From NCBI GenBank assembly GCA_963739005.1, contig CAVTYQ010000004.1, forward strand, positions 496,001-560,000: 64,000 nucleotides of DNA, written 5' to 3'. Shown here piece by piece: positions 8,986-17,608 of this stretch. Source of the DNA: DASWJZ01 sp963739005 (GTDB taxonomy: Bacteria > Pseudomonadota > Alphaproteobacteria > Rhizobiales > Afifellaceae). A program made the position numbers and the translations under genes. Positions within the stretch are counted from its first letter, which is position 1, and each line of letters starts with the position of its first letter. The notes below the pieces were generated by a model, which ran no database searches, had not been told where the DNA came from, and saw nothing but the letters and a program-made list of their open reading frames with translations.

Positions 8986-9855
8986 TCAATCGATGGCGCG
9001 GGGGAAGAACCCCCGCGGCCTGAAGACGAGGACGACGAGGAAGGCGATGTGCCCGGCGAGAATCTGCCATTCCGGATTGATGCGCGCGCCGATCGTCTGC
9101 GCGACGCCGACGACGATGCCGCCGGCAAGCGTTCCCCAGAGGCTGCCGAGGCCGCCGATGATGACCGCCTCGAAGGCATAGATCAGCCGCGCCGGCCCGA
9201 TAGTCGGATCGAAGGTGGCGCGGCTGCCGAGGAAGAAGGCGGCGACCGTGCAGACCGCGAGCGCCAGACCCATCGCCGTCGCGTAGATGCGGTTGTTGTC
9301 GATCCCCATCAGCTGCGCCGTCTCGCTGTCGTCTGAGGTGGCGCGGAAGGCGCGGCCGAGCGCGGTGCGGTAGAAGAGCTGGTTCAGGAGAAGGATCACC
9401 ACGACGGCCGCGGCGAGCGACAGAAGCGGCATGACGCCGGCGGCGATGCCGCCGCCGAGCGGAATCGAGACGCCGGCGATATTTCCGATCGGCAGCCGCC
9501 GCGTATCGGCGGAGAAGGCTTCGAGCAGCCCATTCTGGATGATGATCGAGAGCCCGAAGGTAACGAGAAGCGGGGGGAGGATGTCGCGCCCGAGCGTCCG
9601 GTTGAAGAGAAGCGTCTGCAGTGCGTAGCCGACGAGGAACATGAGCGGCAGCGCGATGACGAAGGCGAGGACGGTGTCGAGGCCGAGCGTCTGCGCCAGC
9701 GCGAGGATGATGAAGGCCGCGAGCACGATCAGGTCGCCATGCGCGAGATTGACGAGCCGCATGATGCCGAAGATGAGCGACAGCCCGGCGGCGTAGAGCG
9801 CATAGAGCCCGCCGAGCAGAATTCCCTGAACCAGCGTGTCGAGCCAGGCGATCAT
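8986..9855 (-). CDS. livH: Branched-chain-type ABC transporter permease (LivH family)
   Basis: 289 residues, normal for LivH. It begins with a membrane span and GGLYALYAAGLSLIFGIMRLVNLAHGDLI, the standard LivH opening, and carries the RAFRATSDDSETAQLMGID coupling loop near residue 190 and VIIGGLGSLWGTLAGGI near residue 235. It pairs with LivM to form the membrane channel. It follows livF by 3 bases, so the two are probably translated together. Confidence 0.92.
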   Translation of the reverse strand: MIAWLDTLVQGILLGGLYALYAAGLSLIFGIMRLVNLAHGDLIVLAAFIILALAQTLGLDTVLAFVIALPLMFLVGYALQTLLFNRTLGRDILPPLLVTFGLSIIIQNGLLEAFSADTRRLPIGNIAGVSIPLGGGIAAGVMPLLSLAAAVVVILLLNQLFYRTALGRAFRATSDDSETAQLMGIDNNRIYATAMGLALAVCTVAAFFLGSRATFDPTIGPARLIYAFEAVIIGGLGSLWGTLAGGIVVGVAQTIGARINPEWQILAGHIAFLVVLVFRPRGFFPRAID

Positions 9856-9858
9856 TCG

Positions 9859-10554
9859 CTAAAGTCCGAAATAGGCGGCGTGGATCGCCTCGCGCGTCAA
9901 TTCCGCCGGCTTGCCGGAGAGCGACATGCGGCCCTCCTGGAAGCAATAGACGCGGTCGGCGACGGCGAGCGCCTGCACGATGTCCTGCTCGACGACGATG
10001 AGCGATGCGCCTTCCGCCTTGATTGCCGGGAGCGCGGCGTAGATGTCGCGGATCACGATCGGCGCGAGCCCGAGGCTGATCTCGTCGCAAAGAAGAAGGC
10101 GCGGATCGGCCATCAGCGCGCGTCCGATCGCGCACATCTGCTGCTGCCCGCCGGAGAGCGACGTCGCCGGCAAACGCCGACGCTCCGCGAGGATTGGGAA
10201 AAGCTCGTAGACACGCGCGAGCGTCCAGCGTCCGCGCCGACCGTAGCCGCCGATCAGGAGATTCTCTTCCACCGAGAGCGAGGGGAAGAGCCGGCGGCCT
10301 TCGGGAACGAGCACGATGCCGCGGCGGACGTTCTCGTAGGCACGCGCCCCGCCGATGTCGTTGCCGTCGAAGCGCACGGCACCGGGCGGGCTCGGGATAA
10401 GACCCGCGACGGTCTTCAGGAACGTCGATTTTCCCGCACCGTTCGCGCCGATGATGGCGACCGTCTCGCCCGGCTCGACGGACACGCTGACCCCGAAGAG
10501 CGCCTGGAAGTCGCCGTAGAAGGCGGTGAGGTCGCTGGTCTCGAGCAAGAGCAC
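9859..10554 (-). CDS. livF: Branched-chain-type ABC transporter ATP-binding protein (LivF family)
   Basis: 231 residues from a GTG at 10554, preceded by AAGGAG about 10 bases upstream; the frame is open further upstream but that sequence is a palindromic repeat. Walker A is GANGAGKST, the signature LSGGQQQM and Walker B LLLCDEISLGLAP, followed by the VVEQDI switch region typical of LivF. It is the second ATPase of the transporter and is separated from livG by the 10603-10770 repeat. Confidence 0.9.
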   Translation of the reverse strand: MLLLETSDLTAFYGDFQALFGVSVSVEPGETVAIIGANGAGKSTFLKTVAGLIPSPPGAVRFDGNDIGGARAYENVRRGIVLVPEGRRLFPSLSVEENLLIGGYGRRGRWTLARVYELFPILAERRRLPATSLSGGQQQMCAIGRALMADPRLLLCDEISLGLAPIVIRDIYAALPAIKAEGASLIVVEQDIVQALAVADRVYCFQEGRMSLSGKPAELTREAIHAAYFGL

Positions 10555-10602
10555 TAGTGATGCTCCTTGGCGCCCTGTGAAGGGCACTGCACGAGCGTCG
10601 CT

Positions 10603-10770
10603 GCGTCCTTCGAGGCTCGGCCGTTCGACAAGCTCACGGCCTCGCACCTCAGGATGAGGATGGTGGTTTGGTTGCGCGGACGGCGTGGCGCTGGATCGCC
10701 CCGGCGGCATCCTCCAACGCCCTCATCCTGAGGTGCGAGGCCGCGCATGCGGCCGAGCCTCGAAGGACGC
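10603..10770. repeat. Large imperfect inverted repeat (GCGTCCTTCGAGGCTCG family), copy 1
   Basis: The left arm (10603-10659) runs from GCGTCCTTCGAGGCTCGG to CTCGCACCTCAGGATGAGG, and the right arm (10720-10770) reads CCTCATCCTGAGGTGCGAGG to CGAGCCTCGAAGGACGC. The arms are inverse copies that could fold into a long hairpin in the livG-livF gap. A second copy with the same arms is at 46985-47126. This looks like a REP/BIME-type intergenic element. Confidence 0.85.
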
Positions 10771-10795
10771 ACTTCCGTTTGTCCAGAGCAGGCGC

Positions 10796-11512
10796 TCATG
10801 CCTCGATCCCGAGATAGATCTCCCGCACCTCGGCGGAAGCGATCACCGTGCGCGGGTCGCCCTCGGCGATCTTCTTGCCGAAGTTCAAGACCATCAGCCG
10901 GTCGACCACGGCAAGGAGCGCGTGCACCACGTGCTCGATCCACACGATCGTCACGCCCCTCCTGCGCACGTCGGAGATCGTCGCGACCAGCGCGCCGCAT
11001 TCGGCTTCGGTCAGCCCACCGGCGATCTCGTCGAGGAGCAGGATGCGCGGCTCGGCGGCGAGCGCACGCGCAAGCTCCAGGCGCTTGCGCTCGAGCAGAG
11101 TCAGCGTGCCGGCGCGGCGGTTGGCAAGCGGCAGCAGGCCGGTCGCCTCAAGAATCTCGCCGCAGCGTTGCGTCACCTCCAACTCGCCGCGGTCGCTGCC
11201 ATGCGTCGCGCCGACGAGGAGATTCTCGAACACCGTCATGTTGGCGAAGGGCAGCGGTATCTGGAAGGAGCGCGCGATCCCGGCGCGGGCGCGCGCCTGC
11301 GGCGAGCCGTCGGTCACGTCGCGGCCATCGAGCCGGATCGTGCCGGAATCGGGCTTCAGCGCACCGGCGATCAGGTTGAAGAGCGAGGATTTTCCGGCGC
11401 CGTTCGGGCCGATGATGCCGAGCGCCGTGCCGGCTTCGATGCCAAGGTCGATCCGGTCCGCGACGGTGACCGAGCCGAAGGCTTTGGACACGCTCTCAAG
11501 CTCGAGGATCAC
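10796..11512 (-). CDS. livG: Branched-chain-type ABC transporter ATP-binding protein (LivG family)
   Basis: 238 residues. Walker A GPNGAGKSS near residue 37 and Walker B RILLLDEIAGGLTEAE. The usual LSYGQQR signature is replaced by LTLLERKRLELARAL, a variant I associate with a LivG subgroup; the downstream H-loop is WIEHVV. The RSFQIPLPFANMTVFENLL Q-loop is normal. Its partner ATPase is livF. It follows the binding-protein gene after an intergenic REP hairpin. Confidence 0.9.
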   Translation of the reverse strand: MILELESVSKAFGSVTVADRIDLGIEAGTALGIIGPNGAGKSSLFNLIAGALKPDSGTIRLDGRDVTDGSPQARARAGIARSFQIPLPFANMTVFENLLVGATHGSDRGELEVTQRCGEILEATGLLPLANRRAGTLTLLERKRLELARALAAEPRILLLDEIAGGLTEAECGALVATISDVRRRGVTIVWIEHVVHALLAVVDRLMVLNFGKKIAEGDPRTVIASAEVREIYLGIEA

Positions 11513-11528
11513 CGCGAGTTTACTCCAG

Positions 11529-11631
11529 TGTCGTCATGCCCGGACTTGATCCGGGCATCCATTCCGTGACGGTCACGTCCTTCGCAGCAGTTACGGAATG
11601 GATTGCCGGGTCAAGCCCGGCAATGACGACA
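11529..11631. repeat. REP-type double hairpin between binding-protein gene and livG
   Basis: Two palindromic units: TGCCCGGA-cttga-TCCGGGCA and TTGCCGGG-tcaag-CCCGGCAA, bounded by GTCGTCATGCC and GGCAATGACGAC, in inverse orientation. The TCATGCCCGGACTTGATCC unit is a common rhizobial-type extragenic palindrome. A half copy is at 14011-14046. In this position it could also lower expression of the downstream genes relative to the binding protein. Confidence 0.8.
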
Positions 11632-11658
11632 ACTCTGATAACCTTGTGACCCGTTCGC

Positions 11659-12981
11659 TCAGGCGATCGGCTCCATCTTGCCGCCTGTCGGAATTTCCGG
11701 TGCGTTCTGGTTGTCGACGATGACGAGCTCGAACTTGCCGTCGGACTTCCGCCGCCACTGGCCGCTGACGAGCGGCGTCTTGGCGACGTTTTTCGCAGCG
11801 AAGGGCGGCAGGCCGGCGCCATCCCACTTGACCGGTCCGGTCACCGTCTGAAGGTCGGTCGCGGCGATTGCCTTGACGAGCGCATCGGCGTTCTTCGGAT
11901 CCTCCGCGCGCTTCAGGACATCAAGGGCGACTTCAAAGAGCGAATGGATGAAGCCGATCGGTTGCGTCCATTGCCGGTTCGCCGCTTTCTCGAACGCCGC
12001 CGCGAGCTCGGCCGACGACGCGCCGGTCAGCGACGACTTGAAGGGATGGCTGGGCGACCACCAGACCTCCGAGGAGAGGTTGTTGCCGGCTTCGCCGAGC
12101 ACCTCGACGGATTCGGGGAAGAGGATCGCCTTGCCGACGCTCGCCGCCTTCGGCTTGAAGCCCTGCTGCCGCGCCTGGTTCCAGAAGGTGGTGAAATCCG
12201 GCGGCAGCACGACGCCGGTCACGATCTCGGCGCCGGCATTCTTGAACGCCGCGATCTGCGCGGAAAAATCGTCGGTCAGATCCTGATAGCGGCCGGGATC
12301 GACGGTCTTGTAGCCGGCCTTCTCGAACGCCGGCGGCACGCCGTTCTGCGGATCGCCCCAGGCGTTGCCGTCGCCGTCGTTCGGGAAGAGCCCGGCGACC
12401 ACCTTGTTGGTATCGAGCTGGTTCCACATGTTGAGGAAGACGGCGATGATGTCCTCAAGTCCCCAGAAATAGTGGAACGTGTAGTCGAACGGCTTCCACG
12501 CCGGCGGACCGCCGCCCGGATCCGCCTGCCGCCCGATGAACCAAGGCTGCCACGGCGCCATCGTCGAGATGTTGGGCATCCCTTCGATCTCGCATTGCGT
12601 GGAGACCGGGTTCGTCGTCTCCGGCGTCGAGGCGACGAGCATCAGATCGACCTCCTGGTCGACGATCAGCTCCTTCGCCACTTCGGCCGCGCGGTTCGGG
12701 TTCGACTGGCTGTCGCGCACCACGATCTCGATGTCGAAGGTGGCGCCGCCCGATTGGACCATGCCCTTGGTCGTCTCCATCACCTGCTTGGTGGTGAAGT
12801 CGTCGGCCTGCGCGAAAGCGGCGAGCGGCCCCGTCTGCGGCGTCACATAGCCGATCTTGATCTTGGCGTTCGCGGCGCGCACCGCCGGCGCGAAGAGCGG
12901 CGTCGCGGCAACCGCGCCGACGGCGGCGGACGCCTTCAGGAAACGCCGGCGGTCGATACCCGTTCTGGTAAGCGTCTTCAT
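11659..12981 (-). CDS. ABC transporter periplasmic substrate-binding protein (LivK family, Tat-exported)
   Basis: 440 residues from the ATG at 12981, preceded by GGGAGG at good spacing; the open frame further upstream is not used. The N-terminus carries a twin-arginine signal (DRRRFLKASAAVGAVAATPLF) with likely cleavage after VRA, so it is probably exported folded. The mature part begins KIKIGYVTPQTGPLAAFAQAD, the typical type I periplasmic-binding fold of LivK-like proteins. It heads the operon livK-livG-livF-livH-livM and is divergent from the IclR regulator. The ligand is unknown; context with ring-hydroxylation genes suggests an aromatic compound (inference). Confidence 0.88.
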   Translation of the reverse strand: MKTLTRTGIDRRRFLKASAAVGAVAATPLFAPAVRAANAKIKIGYVTPQTGPLAAFAQADDFTTKQVMETTKGMVQSGGATFDIEIVVRDSQSNPNRAAEVAKELIVDQEVDLMLVASTPETTNPVSTQCEIEGMPNISTMAPWQPWFIGRQADPGGGPPAWKPFDYTFHYFWGLEDIIAVFLNMWNQLDTNKVVAGLFPNDGDGNAWGDPQNGVPPAFEKAGYKTVDPGRYQDLTDDFSAQIAAFKNAGAEIVTGVVLPPDFTTFWNQARQQGFKPKAASVGKAILFPESVEVLGEAGNNLSSEVWWSPSHPFKSSLTGASSAELAAAFEKAANRQWTQPIGFIHSLFEVALDVLKRAEDPKNADALVKAIAATDLQTVTGPVKWDGAGLPPFAAKNVAKTPLVSGQWRRKSDGKFELVIVDNQNAPEIPTGGKMEPIA

Positions 12982-13090
12982 GGCTTGTCCTCCCAACCCT
13001 CGTTCTTGTCGGCGCGAAGCGGCGAGCGGGCAGCGGCAAGAGCCGCTCATTTCCGCGAATCGCCCACGCCTTGACGGGCTCGCTCGACTT

Positions 13091-13124
13091 GTTCGATAAT
13101 CGAACAGTCGTTCGTTTATCGACC
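13091..13124. promoter_or_regulatory. Candidate IclR operator pair in the divergent livK-iclR promoter
   Basis: A perfect 15-bp palindrome GTTCGATAATCGAAC at 13091-13105 is followed 19 bases on by a degenerate copy GTTCGTTTATCGAC starting at 13110, two helical turns apart on the same face. The same 15-bp word occurs at 14125-14139 before the flavin monooxygenase gene. IclR-family regulators bind palindromes of this length, so these are probable sites for the regulator encoded at 13147. Confidence 0.7.
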
Positions 13125-13146
13125 ATACTCAGGCAGAGTTTTCACG

Positions 13147-13977
13147 GTGTCAACGAAGACTTCGACGGTTACCGGACGACGCGCCGGCGCGAGTGCGAGA
13201 CCGGGTTCGAGCGCGCTCGTTGTTGAAGATCGCGAGTTCATGACGACGCTCGCCAAGGGGCTGACCGTCATGCGCGCCTTCTCCGGCCAGCGCGCGACGA
13301 TGACGCTGTCGGAGACCGCGGCGATCGCCGATCTCACCCGCGCGACGGCGCGGCGCATTTTGCGAACGCTGACCGCGCTCGGCTACGTCGAGCAGAACGG
13401 CCGGCAGTTTTCGCTGACGCCGCAGATCCTCGAACTCGGCTTCGGCTATCTCTCATCGCAAAGCTGGATCGAGAAGGCGTCGCCGCTGCTGAAGGAGCTT
13501 TCGGCGAGCGTGCAGGAATCCTGCTCCGCCGCCATCCTGCAGGGAACGGAGATTGTCTACGTTGCGCGCGTGCCGACGAGCCGCATCATGTCGGTGGCGG
13601 TGACGGTCGGCTCGCGACTGCCGGCATTCCACACCTCGCTTGGGCGCGTGCAGCTCGGCTACGTCGAGGACGCCGAGATCTGGCGACGGCTGATGTCGCT
13701 CAGGCTCGAGCCCTACACGACGCAGACCATCACCGAGCCGCAAGCGCTCTTCGATCGCGTCAAGGCCGATCGCGAGCAGGGGTTCTCCATCGTCGACGAA
13801 GAGCTCGAGCGCGGTCTGCGCTCGATCGCCGTGCCGATCGTCGACCGCCGCGGCGACGCCGTCGCCGGCCTGAACCTCTCGACCAACTCGACACGCATCA
13901 CCCGCAACCACATGCGCGACCACTTTTTGCCGAAGCTCCGCGCCGCCTCGGAGCGGATTTCGAGCTTCATTGCGTGA
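13147..13977 (+). CDS. IclR-family transcriptional regulator (PcaR/PobR-like)
   Basis: 276 residues starting at GTG 13147. The winged-helix domain (about residues 35-95) contains LAKGLTVMRAF, MTLSETAAIADLTRATARRILRTL and LGYVEQNGRQFSLT, the standard IclR DNA-binding layout. The effector domain follows with the HTSLGRVQL and GFSIVDEELERGLRSIAVPI blocks. Family relatives PcaR, PobR and CatR control aromatic degradation in response to ring-cleavage intermediates. It lies between the divergent transporter operon and the monooxygenase, and identical palindromes occur in both promoters, so it probably controls both. Confidence 0.92.
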   Translation: MSTKTSTVTGRRAGASARPGSSALVVEDREFMTTLAKGLTVMRAFSGQRATMTLSETAAIADLTRATARRILRTLTALGYVEQNGRQFSLTPQILELGFGYLSSQSWIEKASPLLKELSASVQESCSAAILQGTEIVYVARVPTSRIMSVAVTVGSRLPAFHTSLGRVQLGYVEDAEIWRRLMSLRLEPYTTQTITEPQALFDRVKADREQGFSIVDEELERGLRSIAVPIVDRRGDAVAGLNLSTNSTRITRNHMRDHFLPKLRAASERISSFIA

Positions 13978-14010
13978 GCGTTTCGGCCTGCCGAATTCGG
14001 CCCTAGGTTT

Positions 14011-14046
14011 GTCGTCATTGACGGATCAAGTCCGGGCATGACGACG
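14011..14046. repeat. Half copy of the REP-type palindrome
   Basis: GTCGTCATTGACGGATCAAG followed by TCCGGGCATGACGAC matches one half of the 11529-11631 element. It lies just after the IclR gene. Confidence 0.55.
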
Positions 14047-14124
14047 ATGGCGGTTTTGGCCCGTAAGCCCCGCTTGTCTTGGCGCGTGTGACTCCGTATC
14101 GTTCGGTTCGGAAAACGCACAAAA

Positions 14125-14139
14125 GTTCGATAATCGAAC
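14125..14139. promoter_or_regulatory. Candidate IclR operator before the flavin monooxygenase
   Basis: This is an exact copy of the 15-bp palindrome GTTCGATAATCGAAC found in the livK-iclR promoter. It ends 39 bases upstream of the monooxygenase ATG at 14179, where a regulator would act on that promoter. Confidence 0.7.
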
Positions 14140-14178
14140 AACGACGAAAATCGTTGTCTTGTGGCGAGGGAGGAAACG

Positions 14179-15796
14179 ATGGGCGACACGGGGACGAAGG
14201 CGGCCGCGCGGAAGAGCCCGGCCGGCGCGCACTCAGCCGAGGCGACGGCGAGCGCGAAGGTCACCCGGCCGATGAACGGGCAGGAGTTCCTCGAGTCGCT
14301 CCGCGACGACCGCGCCGTCTATATCTACGGCGAGCGCGTGAAGGACGTGACCGAGCATCCGGCCTTCCGCAACACGTCGCGCATGCTCGCGCGCTTCTAT
14401 GACGCGCTCCACGACCCGGCCAAGAAGGACAAGCTGACGATCCCGACGGATACCGGGAACGGCAGCTTCACGCAGGCCTATTTCCGCGCGCCGAAGACGC
14501 TCGACGAGCTCGTCCGCGGCCGCGACGCGATCGCCGAATGGGCGCGCATCGGCTACGGCTTCATCGGGCGCGCGCCCGACTACAAGGCCGCCTTCCTCGG
14601 CACGCTCGGCGCCAATTCCGATTTCTACGAGCCCTACCAGGAGAACGCCAAGCGCTGGTACAAGTTACAGCCAGGAGCGCGTGCCCTTCGTCAATCACGC
14701 CATCATCCATCCGCCGGTCGACCGCGACCGCCCGCCGAACGAGGTGGCGGACGTCTGCGTGCACATCGAGAAGGAGACCGACGCCGGCGTGATCGTGTCG
14801 GGCGCCAAGGTGGTGGCGACCGGCTCGGCGCTGACCAACTACACCTTCGTCGCGCATCACGGGCTGACGCCGCTGCAGGACAAGAACTTCGCCATCGTCT
14901 TCATGATCCCGACCAACGCTTCCGGCGTGAAGCTCATCTGCCGCACCTCCTTCGAGATGACGGCGACGGCGATGGGAAGCCCCTACGACTATCCGCTGTC
15001 CTCCCGGCTCGACGAGAACGACGCCGTCTTCATCCTCGATAAGGTGCTCGTCCCCTGGGAGAACGTCTTCGTCTACAAGGACGTGGAGAAGGCGAACAAC
15101 TTCTTCCCGCGCACCGGCTTCCTGCCGCGGGCACTTCTCCACGGCTGCACGCGGCTCGCGGTGAAGCTCGACTTCATCGGCGGGCTGATGCTGAAGGCGG
15201 TCGAAGCCGGCGGCACCAAGGATTTCCGCGGCGTGCAGGCGAAGGTCGGCGAGGTGATCGGCTGGCGCAATCTTTTCTGGGGACTCTCCGATGCCATGGC
15301 GCGCGATCCGCAGCCCTGGATCGGCGACTATGTGCTTCCGAATATCCAGCCGGGCGCCGCCTATCAGATCTTCTGCACCTTCGCCTATTCGAAGGTGAAA
15401 TACCTGATCGAGGAAACGGTCGCCTCCGGGCTGATCTATCTGAATAGCTCCAAGCTCGATTTCGCCAATCCCGATATCCGTCCCTATCTCGACCGCTATC
15501 TCCGCGGCTCGCACGGCTACAAGGCGGAGGAGCGCGTGAAGCTCCTGAAGCTTCTCTGGGATACGATCGGCACGGAGTTCGGCGGCCGCTCCGAGCTTTA
15601 CGAGATCAACTGGTCGGGCTCGACCGAGGAGATCCGGCGCTATTGCCTCTTCGGCGCGCAGGCTTCCGGCGCGACGGAGAAGATGATCGGCTTCGCCGAA
15701 CAGTGCATGGCGGAATACGACATCGACGGGTGGCGCGTGCCCGATATGGCCGACCCCGGTGAGCTCAGCTACCACATGATGCGGCAGGGCGGCTAA
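14179..15796 (+). pseudogene. 4-hydroxyphenylacetate 3-monooxygenase-family flavin oxygenase (HpaB/TftD-like), frameshifted
   Basis: The ATG at 14179 has a good RBS (GGGAGGAAACG). Frame 1 runs MNGQEFLESLRDDRAVYIYG to NAKRWYK, then similarity jumps to another frame at VPFVNHAIIHPPVDRDRP and continues to 15796. One extra base at about 14667 (GTTACAGC where GTTCAGC would restore KFSQERVPFVN) explains the break; without it the protein is about 538 residues, normal for HpaB-family FADH2-dependent phenol hydroxylases. These add an ortho hydroxyl to a phenol using reduced flavin from a separate reductase. Adjacent maleylacetate reductase suggests a resorcinol- or chlorophenol-type substrate leading to hydroxyquinol (inference). 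No flavin reductase gene of the HpaC type is adjacent. The frameshift may be real or a sequencing error. Confidence 0.85.
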
Positions 15797-15818
15797 GCGC
15801 CGCCTTCCGGCCCAGGCG

Positions 15819-16895
15819 ATGCGCACCGCCGGCACGGTCGAGCCATTCGTCTACGAAGGGCGCCCGCAGCGCGTCATCTTCGGGGCCGGCCGTCTCGCCG
15901 AAGCCCCCGATGTTCTCCGCGCACTCGGCGCCAAGCGCGCGCTGGTGCTTTCCACGCCCGAGCAGAAAGAAGCCGGCGAACGTGTTGCCGGCATCCTCGG
16001 CAAACTGACGGCCGGCCACTTTTTCGGCGCGACGATGCACACGCCGGTCGAAGTGACGGAACAGGCGCTGGCGATCTTCGACGAGCATGACGCGGACAGC
16101 GTCGTTTCGATCGGCGGCGGCTCGACGACCGGGCTCGGCAAGGCGATCGCGCTTCGAACCGACGCGCCGCAGCTCGTCATCCCGACGACCTATGCCGGCT
16201 CGGAGGTGACGCCGGTCCTCGGCGAGACGGCGGAGGGCGAGAAGAAGACGATCCGCTCGCCGAAGGTCGTGCCCGAGGCCGTGATCTACGACGTCCAGCT
16301 GACGCTCTCGCTTCCCGCCCGGCTTTCCGCGACGAGCGGCATGAACGCGATGGCGCATGCCGTCGAGGCGCTCTATGCGAAGGATCGCAATCCCATCGTG
16401 GAGATGATGGCGGAGGCGGGGCTTCGCGCCTTCGCTGCCGCGCTGCCGCGAATCGTCGAGGCGCCGCAGGACCTGGAGGCGCGTGCGCAGGCGCAGTACG
16501 GCGCCTGGCTCTCAGGCATGTGCCTCGCCTCGACGTCGATGGCGCTTCATCACAAGCTCTGCCATGTGCTCGGCGGCGCCTTCGACCTGCCGCACGCGGA
16601 GACGCATGCGATCGTTCTGCCGCACGCGGCCGCCTACAATGCGCCGGCCGCGCCGGACGCGATGGGCAGGATCGCCGCCGCGCTTGGCGCGGAGGGCGCG
16701 GCGCAAGGGCTCTATGATCTCGCGCGGTCGCTCAAGATTCCGCTCGCGCTGAAGGACATCGGCATGCCGGAAGACGGCTTCGAGAGCGCCGTCGCATTGA
16801 CGATGAAGGACCCGTATTGGAACCCGCGGCCGATCGAGGCGGATGGGATACGCGCGTTGCTTCAGCGGGCGTATGCGGGGGATGGGCCGGCCTAG
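15819..16895 (+). CDS. Maleylacetate reductase
   Basis: 358 residues, typical for this branch of iron-containing alcohol dehydrogenases. It reduces maleylacetate to 3-oxoadipate with NAD(P)H, the step after hydroxyquinol ring cleavage. Visible are the cofactor loop SIGGGSTTGLGKAIAL, IPTTYAGSEVTPVLGET, the SGMNAMAHAVEALYA helix, HHKLCHVLGGAFDLPHAETHA with the His-rich active-site region, and IVLPHAAAYNAPAAP. It starts 22 bases after the flavin monooxygenase and is probably co-transcribed. The dioxygenase that would make its substrate is encoded at 42984-43841. Confidence 0.92.
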   Translation: MRTAGTVEPFVYEGRPQRVIFGAGRLAEAPDVLRALGAKRALVLSTPEQKEAGERVAGILGKLTAGHFFGATMHTPVEVTEQALAIFDEHDADSVVSIGGGSTTGLGKAIALRTDAPQLVIPTTYAGSEVTPVLGETAEGEKKTIRSPKVVPEAVIYDVQLTLSLPARLSATSGMNAMAHAVEALYAKDRNPIVEMMAEAGLRAFAAALPRIVEAPQDLEARAQAQYGAWLSGMCLASTSMALHHKLCHVLGGAFDLPHAETHAIVLPHAAAYNAPAAPDAMGRIAAALGAEGAAQGLYDLARSLKIPLALKDIGMPEDGFESAVALTMKDPYWNPRPIEADGIRALLQRAYAGDGPA

Positions 16896-16899
16896 CCGC

Positions 16900-17142
16900 T
16901 CACTTCGCCTTCTTCTTGGGCGCTGCTTTCTTTGCCACCTTCTTCGCGACCGGCTTCTTATCGATCGGCGCGACGCCGTCCTCGGCTTCCTTTTCCAAGC
17001 GAAGCTTTCTTAAGCGCGCCGTCTTCTTTCGCGTGGCGTCACGCTCAAGGTCGATGATCGACATTGCCTCCTCGGTCGTCTTCCTGGCGCGGTCGAAGCG
17101 CTCCATCGCCTGAGAGCGACCGGTCTTCGCGTCCTTCTCCAT
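16900..17142 (-). CDS. Small Lys/Ala-rich protein with histone H1-like tail
   Basis: 80 residues with a good RBS (AGGGAG, 8-9 bases before the ATG). The first 55 residues are charged and probably helical (ERFDRARKTTEEAMSIIDLER), and the end is a basic KKPVAKKVAKKAAPKKKAK tail like those of bacterial histone-like DNA- or RNA-binding proteins. Function is not known; nucleic-acid binding is suggested by composition only. It is convergent with maleylacetate reductase, 4 bases apart. Confidence 0.65.
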   Translation of the reverse strand: MEKDAKTGRSQAMERFDRARKTTEEAMSIIDLERDATRKKTARLRKLRLEKEAEDGVAPIDKKPVAKKVAKKAAPKKKAK

Positions 17143-17257
17143 AAATGTCGCTCCCTTTCGCGTCCGAATCCCAGATTAAGGCACTTTGCCGGCGCCAGAT
17201 ATCTCCCTGGCGTAAATCGGTCAGTATATTGACAAACATCTATATAGACGATAATCG

Positions 17258-17608
17258 ATGCATATGAACGAGGAACTCGATGCCGCTTTCGCGGCCCTTG
17301 CCGATCCGACGCGGCGCGCCATCCTGGCGCGCCTGGCGACGGGCGAAGCCACGGTCTCCGAGCTGGTCGGGGGCTCCGCGCTCACACAGCCGACGATTTC
17401 GGCGCATCTCAAAGTCTTGGAGGCCGCCGGCCTGATCTCGCGCGGCAAGGTGGCGCAGACGCGGCCCTGCCGGCTGGAGACGACGGCGCTCAAGGCCGTC
17501 GACGACTGGCTCGGTCGCTACCGACGTTTCTGGGAGGGGAGCTTCGACAAGATGGACGCCTATCTTGCCGAGATCACGAAAGGCAAGCGCGATGGCCCTC
17601 CAAGCTAA
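17258..17608 (+). CDS. ArsR-family transcriptional regulator
   Basis: 116 residues. The winged-helix core is clear: ALADPTRRAILARLATGEATVSELVGG, then LTQPTISAHLKVLEAAGLI and a beta wing with Arg/Lys. No metal-binding Cys motif (CxCxxC) is visible, placing it with the SdpR-like members that sit next to SRPBCC-domain genes and repress their own operon. The SRPBCC gene overlaps its 3' end, and the GST gene overlaps that one in turn. The short AT-rich stretch before it (17221-17257, with TATATTGACAAACATC) is the probable promoter and operator. Confidence 0.9.
   Translation: MHMNEELDAAFAALADPTRRAILARLATGEATVSELVGGSALTQPTISAHLKVLEAAGLISRGKVAQTRPCRLETTALKAVDDWLGRYRRFWEGSFDKMDAYLAEITKGKRDGPPS

Noticed and set aside
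11944..13074. Long plus-strand ORF (376 codons) opposite the livK-type binding-protein gene
   Set aside because: It is the antisense shadow of a well-supported gene; its composition (many Arg, Asp, Gly) is typical of high-GC shadow frames and no family motif is seen.
13453..13923. Minus-strand ORF inside the IclR gene
   Set aside because: Shadow frame with no domain; the IclR protein on the plus strand is complete.
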